A stretch of 64,000 nt of DNA, taken from positions 19,194 to 83,193 of the forward strand of contig JARGSG010000144.1 in the NCBI GenBank assembly GCA_030374805.1, written 5' to 3'. The notes beneath the pieces are model-generated. The model searched no databases. It worked only from the letters and a program-made list of their open reading frames with translations, and was not told the DNA's origin. This DNA is from Gracilaria gracilis. Taxonomy: Eukaryota; Rhodophyta; Florideophyceae; Gracilariales; Gracilariaceae. This document shows positions 30,107 through 39,754 of this stretch, in pieces; position 1 is the stretch's first letter; each line of letters opens with the position of its first letter. The translations under genes were made by a program, and so were the position numbers.

Positions 30107-30247
30107 GACCAGAATAACCGTACAACGGGATAATCGAGAGCCAATCGGCTGGGACTTCCAGTGAACTTCCAAATGGAGACAAGGGCAAAAGGACTAATCT
30201 CGCAACGAGTGAATTCCCGAGTGAATCTTCCGACAAAAACTAAAAGC

Positions 30248-30265
30248 TTCTAAGTCGGGAGACCA
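30248..30265 (-). other. Primer-binding site of element C
   Basis: Minus-strand TGGTCTCCCGACTTAGAA, two bases inside the 5' LTR. It differs by one base from the site in A and D, although the LTRs themselves are unrelated. Confidence 0.75.
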
Positions 30266-30267
30266 CT

Positions 30268-31117
30268 TGTGGAGCAACGCCTTTGGCGGGAAAAGCGCAG
30301 GCTCACGAAGACGTTCGGAATCTTCCCCTCGACAGGGCAGCACAGCGAACGGAGCACTCCGGGAATGACACAGCTAAGCCGGGTGTAAATCCGAGGTCAA
30401 ACCGTCACGACAAGCGTCGGAGCGTTAGGCTGATTAGTAGTCGGTGGAGATCCACGTGTTCACACGGTCACGAGATGAGTCCTCGAAAGAGAGTAGCACG
30501 GCAACGACAAGGTGTCGGAAACGGGCCACTGAGAACAGGGCAAAAAGGCAAACCCAAAAAGGGGAGAAAGCAAACCACCAGAGTGGGGAAAAGAGAGAGA
30601 ACAAAGCAAACCCAATACAGGGGCGAGTATACGACAATAGGTCGGAACGAGACACACAAATAGTGGTTATACTCTGAGCGCCACAAGGGTGGGTAACTAT
30701 ACGTGAACAACGCGGTCGTCACTCCACTTGGAGGTGAACAGTCCGCGAAGGCGTGATAGTTAGAGCCAGAAGCCTTTGCTTGGCAAGGGGAAATTTACTT
30801 GGGGGAGCGATGCTCAACCCTCTAAGTACTGAGCTCGGCGCACCACTGACAGTGGGTGCGCCGGGCAAAATAATCTATAAAATATCTGAGTAAATACAGC
30901 AATGCTGGGTGCACTGCCTCCGGCATATCCGTGCTACACGTGTGCTAGTCACACCCGCTAAGCGGCGCCTCGAGCCGTGCAATCCACGTGTACATGTGTG
31001 GAAATTACTTCGGCGAGGCGACACGCTAATAGCGGTGTAGCTCATATATATCTACTAACGCATGATGCGGAAATTAACTAAGTACCTCAAATCGCCTCCA
31101 AGGAGTGTTGTCCTTCA
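30268..31117 (-). repeat. 5' LTR of element C (850 bp)
   Basis: Same sequence as 19704-20556 apart from three one-base deletions (two in A-runs and one T) and about three substitutions. In element orientation it is the 5' LTR and should hold the promoter of the genomic transcript. Confidence 0.95.
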
Positions 31118-32362
31118 TCAGATGAAGAGAAAGTGAGTTCGCAACCCCTGATTGATTCTGTCTTTAAAGTCGGGGGCGATGAGGCTATAATTAAGATGAC
31201 CAACTTTAATCGAAACGAACTCACTGAGCTCTACACACGAATGAAGAATTCTATATCTGTGGAATGGGAAGAAGATCGGGGTCGGAAGTCACAATTTTCT
31301 GGGTTTGATATCCTCTTCATGACACTCACAGCATGCAAAGTTGGTGGGACTTGGGATTCAATCGCTAGAATATTTGGGATAAAAGGGAATACTTTTCAGA
31401 AACCAGTGCTGAACTTTGTTAACAGTTTTGAGAGGGACTTTTACGTAGACTTCGTGTTCCACTACGAAGAAATCTTTACCGTATCATACTTTAATTTGAA
31501 AGGCAAACGGTTTGTTAATTTTCCGCATGCCCGTTACTGTACGGATGTTGTGTTCATTCACGGTAATCGACCGGCCGGTTCTATGAAAGACGTAAAGAGC
31601 TACTACAGTGGCAAGCACAAGTTATACAACCTAAAGTCTGAGGTCTCTGTATTACCATGTGGTAATGCAATTAATTGCACAGACCCGACGCCTGTTTCTG
31701 CTGCTGATAGTTCTATCTTCAGACAAAACCTATCGTTTCATAATAGGGCATTGGAAAAGAACGAAGCTGACAAGGAAATTTCCGATGATCGTAGCTTGAA
31801 AGAGAAGTATCCAGACTTGTGGGCCTGTCATGTAGACAAGGAATACACAGGAATGGATGCATATTTGCGCTGTATATTTCCGTAGAAAAATCCGAAGAAC
31901 GGGCTTTTAACTTTTTTTGACAAGCGTCGGAACAAGGCTATCAGTCACGATCGAATTTTATTCGAGAACTTCTTTGGTCTTTTACAATAATGTTAGAAAA
32001 TATTTGGAGATAAATGGAGGTGGAACAGGTCTAATTGCAGGATGTTTTTTAGGTTTTGTTTGGCTGTGACAAATTTTCATGTTTTAAAAAACTCATTGAG
32101 AATGGATGACGCTGTGTTTTTTCGGAAGAATAAAAGTAGACTCTACGATTTAGGTGAAACTACAGAGAAGCGGCATGGAGAAAGGAAAGAGAGAAAATAT
32201 GCGAGAAAAAAGGCACACAAAATTGGATACAGCAGCAGCAATCTGTTGGTGAACAGTAACAAGGAAAACAAACAAAGTAACGTTTATGACAACGAAAGTT
32301 TCTACGCAGTGTCAGGATTTGGGTCTGATGACGAGACTGTAGCACCGCCAAATTTATTGTAA
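31118..32362 (+). pseudogene. Second DDE transposase gene, 3' part after element C
   Basis: This continues the fragment at 19574-19703. Readable parts are NELTELYTRMKNS, a helix-turn-helix region (GFDILFMTLTACKVGGTWDSIARIFGI), YCTDVVF (first Asp), YYSGKHKLYNLKSEVSV, VDKEYTG (second Asp), then an in-frame TAG at 31883-31885. It goes on with NKAISHDRILFENFFGLL (catalytic Glu) and, after more stops, a C-terminal FCLAVTNFHVLKNSLRMDD. The SGKHK-LY-LK, D-KEYTG and E-NFFG motifs identify a DDE_Tnp_4 transposase of a different subfamily from the one at 16907. It is inactive, from both the insertion and point lesions. Confidence 0.75.
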
Positions 32363-33236
32363 CGTGGGGGCGTGTGGTGGAGACTTCTTCAAGAAGTTCA
32401 ATAAATGATTTGTGTAAGCCTTTTTGATAGATGACGTAGTTATCTCCAAAAGGCACAGCAATCTCCAAATGATCGGAGTTTGAGCAAAGTGTCATTCATC
32501 TATATATAGCTAACATTTACGTGTTCTCTCGATTACAGTGATTTACAAGAGATTCAAAGATACAATTGCGCAGGTCTAGTGTACATGTGTTGGTGAGAAA
32601 AGCGCGGAGTTGCGCGCGCTTTTTCGAATTGTACAGCAGTGTCGGAGTGCGGATTTTGTCACGCTCTCGAGATGGGTTGTAGCCAATAAGAACCTTTGCT
32701 CTGGAGGTACTAGACACTTGGCGGGAGCTGAGGACATCTAGAGGTTCTGGGAGCGTCACTCCTGTAACGGAGGATCCAACGGTATTTGTTTCATAGACGT
32801 GGAGGATCTATTCATACGGGAGGAATCTGACATTCCTCACAGTGCGTAGATTCTCTGGGGGTCGTACGCTGGTACGCGTAGCAGCTTGTTTAGAATGACC
32901 CTCAGTGCTGGGCGTTAAAGACGAAGATGATCTTCAACACAAGGCCGGGGATGAGCTCGATCGGACGGCAACGGCACCCTCGAAGGATGTAAGAAAGCTA
33001 CAAATATTAGTCCTTCGTTTCAATTCAATATCAGCCTACAATGTGTAAGAGTTTTCTCTCTTCTCTAAGACTATTAGAAGAGAACGACTCAAGTGCCGTA
33101 GCCGTAGGTTGAGTTCATGTGTGAGTTCAAGCATGAACTCTCCTGAATTTGCACGAATGGTTGCGATTCCAAATGAACAGGTACGGAGATATATGTTCTA
33201 TTGCAAAGGCAAATTCACCATGTTTGACTCTAGTGC
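32363..33236. other. Intergenic, no gene recognised
   Basis: AT- to mid-GC DNA with only short open frames. The part at about 32516-33050 has features seen in LTRs, but I could not find a second copy or a primer site and do not call it. Confidence 0.4.
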
Positions 33237-34196
33237 TCAAGACGTCTCAGAGCTTTTCTTACCAGAACCAAGATCAAAATCCAAACCACTACCACTCATG
33301 CGTTGCGCGTAGATTTTGTCGAACGTTTTACTCTGAGTCGCAGTGAACTGCTCGGACCAAGACCCGATCCTGGCTTTGCGGAAAAATCCACTAAACTCTT
33401 TGATCTCATGCATGTTGCTGAAATCGGTCTGGTGCATCTCTTTGAAGGACGTCTTCTGATGAATCTTCTCGAGAACCTCGGGCTCCAGGGGATGGCCAAC
33501 AAAACGCGCGAGGCGATCAACCTGCTTCACGAAGTCACAAACTAGGTCCTCGTACTTCAAGAACAGAATATTATCCGCGTTACGGCTTGCGTTCCACCAG
33601 CTCAAGACGTGTTCAAACCAGTCACCGCGTTGGACTCGGCCAGCAAGGAAAATCTCCAGCCAGTCTTCCCATGAGCCCGAGTAGCCGCCCGACCACGACT
33701 TCTGACGCTCGAAAAAGTAGTAGGAAACTGCGACATCCTTGGGATTGCGGGCGATGTAGACGTATCGACATTTGTTGTCGGCTGGGACGCCACCAAGTGC
33801 CATGGAATACGGCATGTGTGACTTGAAGATACGTGGCGAAGGGCAACTCCGCCAGCTCCTCCTCACTGCGTGGGTAAAGTCCAGGAACTTGCCACCCAAT
33901 GCGAGGCAGCTTCGTAGCGTTTTGTCTTCGGGCGCTTCCCCGTTGTTGACGATGAGTACCAGAATGTATGCCAACCAGGTTGAGCCCGACTTGGGAAACG
34001 AGGTGTAGCATATATCACCAATTCTGGTTTCAAGGCTGCGGGACATGGCATACCGCTTGGGTGTGATGTATGGTGGCATCATGGTACCGTCGAGCAGACG
34101 ATACTTGTAGCCATCATTTGCGATCTTGAGGCCCTCGAGGTCTTCTGCGTGTACTTCATCTCTGTACTCACCAATCACGGCGTTGTTTGAAGCCAT
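33237..34196 (-). CDS. Sulfotransferase domain protein (cytosolic type)
   Basis: A 319-residue enzyme from ATG 34196-34194; a longer frame exists but has no ATG. It moves sulfate from PAPS to a hydroxyl group of a carbohydrate or small molecule; the acceptor cannot be told from sequence. The two PAPS-binding motifs are visible: CYTSFPKSGSTWLAYI (5'-phosphosulfate loop) near residue 60 and YIARNPKDVAVSYYFF (3'-phosphate site) near 150. The C-terminal block FFRKARIGSWSEQFTATQSK (the family RKG-GDWK-FT motif) is also there. There is no signal peptide or membrane anchor, and the length is normal for PF00685 cytosolic sulfotransferases. A TATAAATA lies 122 bp upstream. No intron is needed. Confidence 0.9.
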   Translation of the reverse strand: MASNNAVIGEYRDEVHAEDLEGLKIANDGYKYRLLDGTMMPPYITPKRYAMSRSLETRIGDICYTSFPKSGSTWLAYILVLIVNNGEAPEDKTLRSCLALGGKFLDFTHAVRRSWRSCPSPRIFKSHMPYSMALGGVPADNKCRYVYIARNPKDVAVSYYFFERQKSWSGGYSGSWEDWLEIFLAGRVQRGDWFEHVLSWWNASRNADNILFLKYEDLVCDFVKQVDRLARFVGHPLEPEVLEKIHQKTSFKEMHQTDFSNMHEIKEFSGFFRKARIGSWSEQFTATQSKTFDKIYAQRMSGSGLDFDLGSGKKSSETS

Positions 34197-34317
34197 TTGT
34201 GTTATATTTTCTTCTTCGCTTTGAGTCCGTTGCAATAAAGCGTTAAGGTTACCGTGAACTGCAGCGTTTGGCTTGGTAGCATACCGAAGGCGTTGGCGCC
34301 AAACGCAGAAGCGCTGG

Positions 34318-34325
34318 TATTTATA
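34318..34325 (-). promoter_or_regulatory. TATA box of the sulfotransferase gene
   Basis: Minus-strand TATAAATA, about 120 bp before the start codon. A 9-bp inverted repeat (GCGTTTGGC/GCCAAACGC, about 34264 and 34298) lies between it and the gene. Confidence 0.45.
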
Positions 34326-34608
34326 TTACTCTGAGATGCATGCACACATCCGAGAGCAATTAACGGACGAGAGAGCCAGATTCAGCTTCGGGTGAGAGCA
34401 TCGTATTCTAGCCATTCATTTTAGTTTTATATTTTCTGCGCGGGGAGCAGATATCTAAGTTGCTTCCAAGTCGCGGGAGGAAGCAAAACAGCTGTCCACT
34501 GCCGAGTTGGTAGATACGGAAAGCAACGCTCGGCCCAGTGGCCGAAGGCAGCCTTCGTAAACCTTACTTGCAGTACGAATAATTAATATATATAAAACTC
34601 AGCTTTTG

Positions 34609-34645
34609 CGGAGAAACCGATGAACTATGACGGAGGTCTACTGTA
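34609..34645 (+). repeat. Short direct repeat, copy 1
   Basis: GCGGAGAAACCGATGAACTA followed by TGACGGAGGTCTACTGTA recurs with a few changes at about 35323-35362 in the same orientation. The roughly 710 bp between the copies hold no gene I can identify. Confidence 0.5.
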
Positions 34646-35322
34646 TGTGGGGGTCTCGGTAGGCAAGTTGGCTCCATTTTTACCCATTTGGTTTGGGGGA
34701 AGCAAATTTGTGATGGCGCCAAATATTTGGAGGACTGGCTTTTCTGTATGCCCCCACTGGGTGCATCCGGAAATTGAAAAATATCCACACATGGTTCCAC
34801 GCATGCGCCATCAGTGATGGCCGATCACTGATGTGCAGGCGAAACCCACTGTGGCGAGTGTGGGCTCCTGCACACGTGTCCTACGCGCACTCGGAGGTGG
34901 AAGGTTCATTATTAGTTGTCTACGGTTCAAAGTATTTAAACATTGCTGTAGAATCTGTGTATTTGTTTATTTTCCTAACGATTGCCGAATTCCTTATTTT
35001 GTACAAGATGTGTAAGACAAAGATAGACGTCTATCCCATTGATATGTAGTTGCCTCTGTCGACCTTAGATTTGTCGATGAAAACTGTATTTTCCACCTCA
35101 TAAAGACTGGCATGTATGACATGCCATAGCCATATGTCATTCGTATATGAATAGGTGTTCTACAGTATTACTCACTTATTGCTCAAAATAAAAGCAGTTT
35201 GCCAAATTGTAAGCATTGTTGAAAATGACTGACACATTTCTATACTAATTAACTTTTACAATATTACGAGAAATCCCGAGATTAGTCGTCATTTTCTGAA
35301 ACGTGTTGTCATATAGCAATAT

Positions 35323-35362
35323 TTGCGGAGAAACCGATAAATCATGACGGAGGTCTAGTGTA
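35323..35362 (+). repeat. Short direct repeat, copy 2
   Basis: Second copy of the repeat at 34609, with a few base changes. Confidence 0.5.
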
Positions 35363-35480
35363 CTGTATACAGCCTGATCCTCGTTTGTCTGACCGGTTCT
35401 TCTTTCATCCCACATTACCGAGAACATGAGACGTGCTGTCGACGTTGGTTCATTACCTCACTGACTGCGTTTGGCGAATG

Positions 35481-35551
35481 GGATGGTGTTCTGGACGGGC
35501 CACCTTGGGGTGTTTTGGACGGGCCACCTTGGCCCGTCCAGAACACCATCC
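35481..35551. repeat. Perfect 21-bp inverted repeat (hairpin) upstream of the transporter gene
   Basis: Arms 35481-35501 and 35531-35551 are perfect reverse complements, with 29 bp between. The loop contains a second copy of TGGACGGGCCACCTTGG. A further palindrome, ATGCAGCCACTGGCTGCAT, follows about 30 bp downstream. It lies about 300-370 bp before the transporter start codon. Confidence 0.8.
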
Positions 35552-35846
35552 GCACGGGCCTTCGTGGGTGGATGCAGGGTATGCAGCCACTGGCTGCATC
35601 CAGCAGGAAAACCATATCAACAATCAAACTGTTTTTCGGAGTCAGCTGCATGGTTATACCGGCTCGGCAAGTCACTCACGACGGCAGACAACTCTCAGTG
35701 AACCAACGGTACGGTACCCGATCTGTTCTCGCGCATCTTATCTCGCGCCTCTGTCCTGCAATTGCAAGCTTAACACCCAACCCCCCCTTCCCTCCGGCTC
35801 ACCACGACCGCCGTCTTCCCACGACAAGCCTGCAACTCACTCATCA

Positions 35847-36827
35847 ATGAAGTCGCCTCACCTGCCGCAAACCTTACCTGCACCCGCACCCACGGAAGCC
35901 GATGCTCTTCTCTCCCGGTCCAGCGGCGCCACGTCCCCCGCCCCTGCGCAGCATGGGCTCGCGTGGATCACTTTGGCCGCGCTATGCTTCTCCTTCATGA
36001 TGATTTCCATCCGGCTCAGCGCCACCCACTTTGGCTTTTCCACATCTGCTTCTTTGTTGCTGCGGTCCATTGCGCACTTGGTGCTTTCAAGCATCCTGCT
36101 TGTAAGGTTTCTGCATGTGTCACCTCTGGATCTGCCGCCTTCGTATCGCCGCATGTTACTCATCCGCGGTTTGTTTGGGACGGTTGCTATGGTGCTTGCG
36201 TTCAAATCGCTCGCTTATTTGCCTGCCGGAGAGGCTTCTTCCATATATGCGTGCAGTCCTATTCTCACTATGATGCTTTCAAAGCTCGTATTGAACGAGA
36301 TTTGCAGTGTAACCGATGTGCTGTGTGCACTTGTTGCTTTGCTTGGCGTTTGGTTGATTGCTGGCCCCAGCGCAAGTGATTTGAATGGCGATCAGCACGT
36401 CGTGGGCGCCCTGTTGGTGTTTGTTGGAGCTCTATTTGGTTCGGGCGCCTATGTGTGCGTGCGTGGAATGGGAACGCGTGTTCATTTCATGCTTTCCGTG
36501 TTCGCGCTCGGTGTTATTGGAACGCCAATCACTGCATTTCTAGGTGGGCGCGAAGCAATGCATCAGATCATATACAATCACAAAGGAACAGCTACCATGT
36601 TGTTGGGGTCGTTGTCAGCGTTTTTCGCCCAGACCTGTCTGAATAAGGGTCTGCAATCGAGCAAAGCGGGACAGGGTATTATTATGAAGAATCTTGAAGT
36701 TCCGTTTGTATATGTTCTTGCGCTCTTGTTGTTGGGCGAGAAATCGAGTCCGCCAAGAATTTTAGGCTCTTTACTAGTCGTGTGTGCGGTAGTTGTTATA
36801 GGTTTGAGATCTCAGATAAACGCGTAG
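35847..36827 (+). CDS. EamA/DMT-family membrane transporter (SLC35G-like)
   Basis: 326 residues from ATG 35847. The same frame is open further upstream, but that part has no transporter similarity and contains the hairpin, so I prefer this start. A Pro/Ser-rich N-terminal tail of about 45 residues is followed by about ten hydrophobic helices in two EamA repeats. Diagnostic stretches are the first repeat LLIRGLFGTVAMVLAFKSLA and YLPAGEASSIYACSPILTMM, and the second repeat GSLSAFFAQTCLNKGLQSSK with EVPFVYVLALLLLGEK. The family moves nucleotide sugars, acyl compounds or other metabolites across plasma or organelle membranes; the substrate here is unknown. It looks intact and intronless. Confidence 0.85.
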   Translation: MKSPHLPQTLPAPAPTEADALLSRSSGATSPAPAQHGLAWITLAALCFSFMMISIRLSATHFGFSTSASLLLRSIAHLVLSSILLVRFLHVSPLDLPPSYRRMLLIRGLFGTVAMVLAFKSLAYLPAGEASSIYACSPILTMMLSKLVLNEICSVTDVLCALVALLGVWLIAGPSASDLNGDQHVVGALLVFVGALFGSGAYVCVRGMGTRVHFMLSVFALGVIGTPITAFLGGREAMHQIIYNHKGTATMLLGSLSAFFAQTCLNKGLQSSKAGQGIIMKNLEVPFVYVLALLLLGEKSSPPRILGSLLVVCAVVVIGLRSQINA

Positions 36828-37419
36828 AAGCACATTTATATTTTGCTAACGTTCACTGTTGACACATTGGGGTAGATTGTCTGGAAACCAATGTGAATGA
36901 TGCTCAAGTCATACCAGATTGGGTTGAAACTGTCTTTTTTGAGGATATTTCAAGCAGAGATGGCGAGTTGGGTCCTCGTTCTCAACAATCACTCAATGTA
37001 TCTTGCGGTATATGATAACTTTCGAATAATTGCTTGTTGACAGATGTCTCAAATTCGAAGAGTTCTTTCTTGCTAGATTGCAATCATTGGAAAGTAATAT
37101 ATGGTTTTCTGTAAGGTGGCGATATAGTGCTCAAATGAGAGAACTTTCTATTTAGTGCCCATAGAACGGCGTTGTACGTGGGTGGCACTACATTGTAGAC
37201 CCCAGTAAGTAGATTGTCACAATTAACAGTGCAGACATGCTAATATTAAACATACTAGAACAAGGGAAAGGCGGCCTTTGGCCGCACGCCGCGCTTCGCC
37301 GCTGCCGCTGCCAAACTGCGAAATCGCAGGGATTTCTCCATACTGCACAAATTCGAACCGTGACAAATAATTGTGCTTTCTTGAAGCCGAAACCTCTCGT
37401 AAAAATCACGCATCACGCA
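36828..37419. other. Intergenic, nothing recognised
   Basis: Mostly AT-rich, with a GC-rich patch at 37266-37315. No coding frame has motifs. Confidence 0.5.
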
Positions 37420-37460
37420 ATGCAAAACAGGTTCATGAAAACAATTTATTCCTCTACTAC
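37420..37460 (+). repeat. 41-bp dispersed repeat, copy 2
   Basis: Same as 7517-7557 with one difference, and here not next to a retrotransposon. Confidence 0.75.
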
Positions 37461-37679
37461 AATTCAAAAACCTTAGATAGCTAAAATAAGTAGAATGAAC
37501 CTTTTCATATTTCGTGGTGAGGTCTTCAGTTTCTTTTTTCTCCGCAAGAACGGATTTACATTTCTAGCATAAAAGCCTACGAATCTGAAAATGCATTATG
37601 AGCGCGAACCCTGGTACCCCCAGAAAGCTTACAATTAACCAAATTCTGTACCAACTTTGGCGTGTTTGCTTTGTACAAA

Positions 37680-38213
37680 ATGAGCGCGCGGACAAGTAGC
37701 AACAGCCAAAGGCAGAGGATCACACCTTCCATCAGCTTTTATTTCGCCGAAGAGTATGGAACAGACCTGCTTCCATTTAGTTTTAGAGATCCAGATGTTT
37801 ATGACAGGCGCCTAGCATGGGACAAAGACGCTTTCGAGGCTCTCAATTGCTATCGAACGGAGAAAGGTTTGAAGCCATCAAAATGGTCGTCCTTCATGAA
37901 TGGCAAAGCACTGGAGATATCCGCAAAGCAGATACGACGCAAAAGATTTGAAGTTGAAACGAATGAGCCAAATATTTATTCGACGTCGTTTATCATAAAG
38001 ACTTCCGATCCTGAACCTGTTATTGAAGATGCGATGCAGATGGGCCTGTCGAAGGCAAGGTCGCAAAGACTGCGCATGAGTGGCGTTTATCGACGCGCTG
38101 ACCCGATGACGGCGAGTATGGGATGGGTTATCAATGGCCAGTTTGACGGAGCTGTTGCTGTGTTGGTGTTTAGAAACGCAGTGATGGTAACAACAGTTTT
38201 GGGTAGGATTTGA
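37680..38213 (+). CDS. Small protein with weak resemblance to CAP/SCP domain
   Basis: 177 residues from ATG 37680, with no signal peptide. Residues about 55-90 (FEALNCYRTEKGLKPSKWSS and then ALEISAKQIRR) follow the pattern of the first part of CAP/SCP domains (a helix with LN-x-YR, then a Trp, then an Ala-rich helix). The C-terminal GWVINGQFDGAVAVLVF could be the final strands. The His and Glu residues of canonical CAP proteins are not obvious, and extracellular CAP proteins normally have a leader, so the assignment is tentative. It could instead be a lineage-specific protein. The frame is intact and basic overall. Confidence 0.45.
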   Translation: MSARTSSNSQRQRITPSISFYFAEEYGTDLLPFSFRDPDVYDRRLAWDKDAFEALNCYRTEKGLKPSKWSSFMNGKALEISAKQIRRKRFEVETNEPNIYSTSFIIKTSDPEPVIEDAMQMGLSKARSQRLRMSGVYRRADPMTASMGWVINGQFDGAVAVLVFRNAVMVTTVLGRI

Positions 38214-38216
38214 CGA

Positions 38217-38655
38217 CCTAAAAAGAAAGTTTACAATCAGATTTTGCAAATGTTCCACACTTAATTTAAATAACTGTATTCAAGCTGGAATAATGAGGCT
38301 CCTCTCTCCCCTGTCGCAGCAACCCAGCGAAAGAATTGAAGAAATAGTTTCACTTTGCTCGTTACTGGCAAGTCATATACATCCCAATACTGCTCTATCT
38401 TACGCTGTAACCGTCACCACCACCAAATCTCTCGACTCAATCACTACCACGGCCGACCCCGTCCGCCGTCCGCGCAGGCTTATTTCCAGCAAGTCCACGC
38501 GCACGTTCACGTCGTTGAACGTCAGAAGTGTTTCTGTCTTCTCCGACAGCATGTGCGTGGTAGCCTCCACGTCCACTATGTCTGGTGCACCATTAACTTT
38601 TTCGATTTCAACTGCAGATCATTTCGAAATCACACTTGGTATGGACAGAATATGA
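38217..38655 (-). pseudogene. Truncated duplicate of the secreted-protein gene at 47392-48108
   Basis: The minus strand encodes only the last third of the gene at 47392-48108 (VDVEAT-H-LSEK and TLLTFNDVNVRVD are readable) plus its 3' flank, which is shared down to about 38217. A short block (DLDSFETAL in the intact gene) is deleted in frame, and similarity fades beyond about 38590. No start codon or signal peptide is left. This is a dispersed partial gene copy. Confidence 0.8.
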
Positions 38656-39754
38656 AGTTCGAATGTTGTACCTCGATCTGAAAGAAGCAGATGTTGGTGA
38701 ATACTGCAAAGTTGAAGACAATAATATATTCCATGTTGTGTAATCTGTTCCAAAATGTATTGTGCATTTCTTCTTTATGTATTTAGGTTTTTTTTGGAGT
38801 TATGGCAAAAGTAATCGTTGCTTACCAACCGCGCATATGGTATGGGGTTTACGGGGTTTCAGTATGGTAATGGACGTTTAAACCGTTTGTTATCGAGCAT
38901 CATTTGTTAGTTTATTGTTAACCAGTCAAGATTCTTACACAGTTCCTATGCGCAAACGAACTGAATTGGTAAGGATTGAAGTGGTATCTTTGTGCAATAT
39001 AAAATTCGCCTTTGGAACAAAACTGAATTTTTCTGAACGCTCCTGAAGGAGTGAAGTACACAGAAGAGAAGTTTTTGAACATGGACATCTTGTCGTCTAC
39101 ACGTATTAAAAAAACGGTCACTACAAATAAGTTTAGAAATTGTTTTGGAAACTTCAATTTTTATTACCTTTCTGGCACAAAACATAGCACCACACAGTGA
39201 TTGGCTGCTGAAACTAGTTTTGACATAAAACTTGAGGACTCCGAACCCCTCGGGTCTCAGTTTCCATATCTATTGTTATCTCGGGATGGAGATTGATGTA
39301 GATTTGCTCACAAGTTATTGCAGCAGAGAAAGGTTTAATGTCCAGGCAGAATTGCAAAAACTCCAGAAATCGCCAGTTTTTTATATGTAGCGCATCGGTG
39401 GGTTTTCTATAAACCCCGACAGTGGGGGGTAAATGCAGAAATAGCCAAATGGCCACCCTGTCAAATATCAGCCAATAAAATGGCTCCGATTCTGACCGGC
39501 GCAGAACCACTGCAACTTCCGACCCAACAACGCATGAAATCGGTGACGCGCGTAAAAGCTAATAAAAGCTAATAAATGGGCCAAAGCATTGTTGACGGAG
39601 ATTGCACCCAGCGTAGAAGCTTTGAACTGTGAAGTGACAGTGTCCATGATTTCCGATGCTTTGATGCAGTCGAAGAACATCATTTGATGCCGCAAGATGC
39701 CCGCGGACCGACATTCCTCTCTGTACTTAATTCAAAACCATCAGCAGCTGCAAA
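38656..39754. other. AT-rich intergenic stretch
   Basis: No gene recognised. Two minus-strand frames of 75-98 codons (39510-39214 and 39695-39468) show no motif. Confidence 0.5.

Larger units (their letters stand above)
19704..31117 (-). mobile_element. Complete Ty3/Gypsy retrotransposon C (family 2), 11.4 kb
   Basis: The element is complete and on the minus strand: 5' LTR 31117-30268, primer site, gag, protease, reverse transcriptase, RNase H, integrase, chromodomain, then a plus-strand (antisense) gene, polypurine tract and 3' LTR 20556-19704. The 5-bp direct repeat TCAGA flanks both ends (19699-19703 and 31118-31122). By eye the two LTRs differ at about three substitutions and three single-base indels in 850 bp, so the insertion is recent. 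Even so, pol has a TAG in RNase H and a frame change before the chromodomain. It sits inside an older transposase gene. Confidence 0.95.

Noticed and set aside
32516-33050. Possible solo LTR
   Set aside because: Some LTR-like text, but no second copy, primer site or target duplication in the window.
35433-35846. N-terminal extension of the EamA transporter (138 codons)
   Set aside because: The stretch covers the inverted repeat, has no transporter similarity and lacks a leader; ATG 35847 is preferred.
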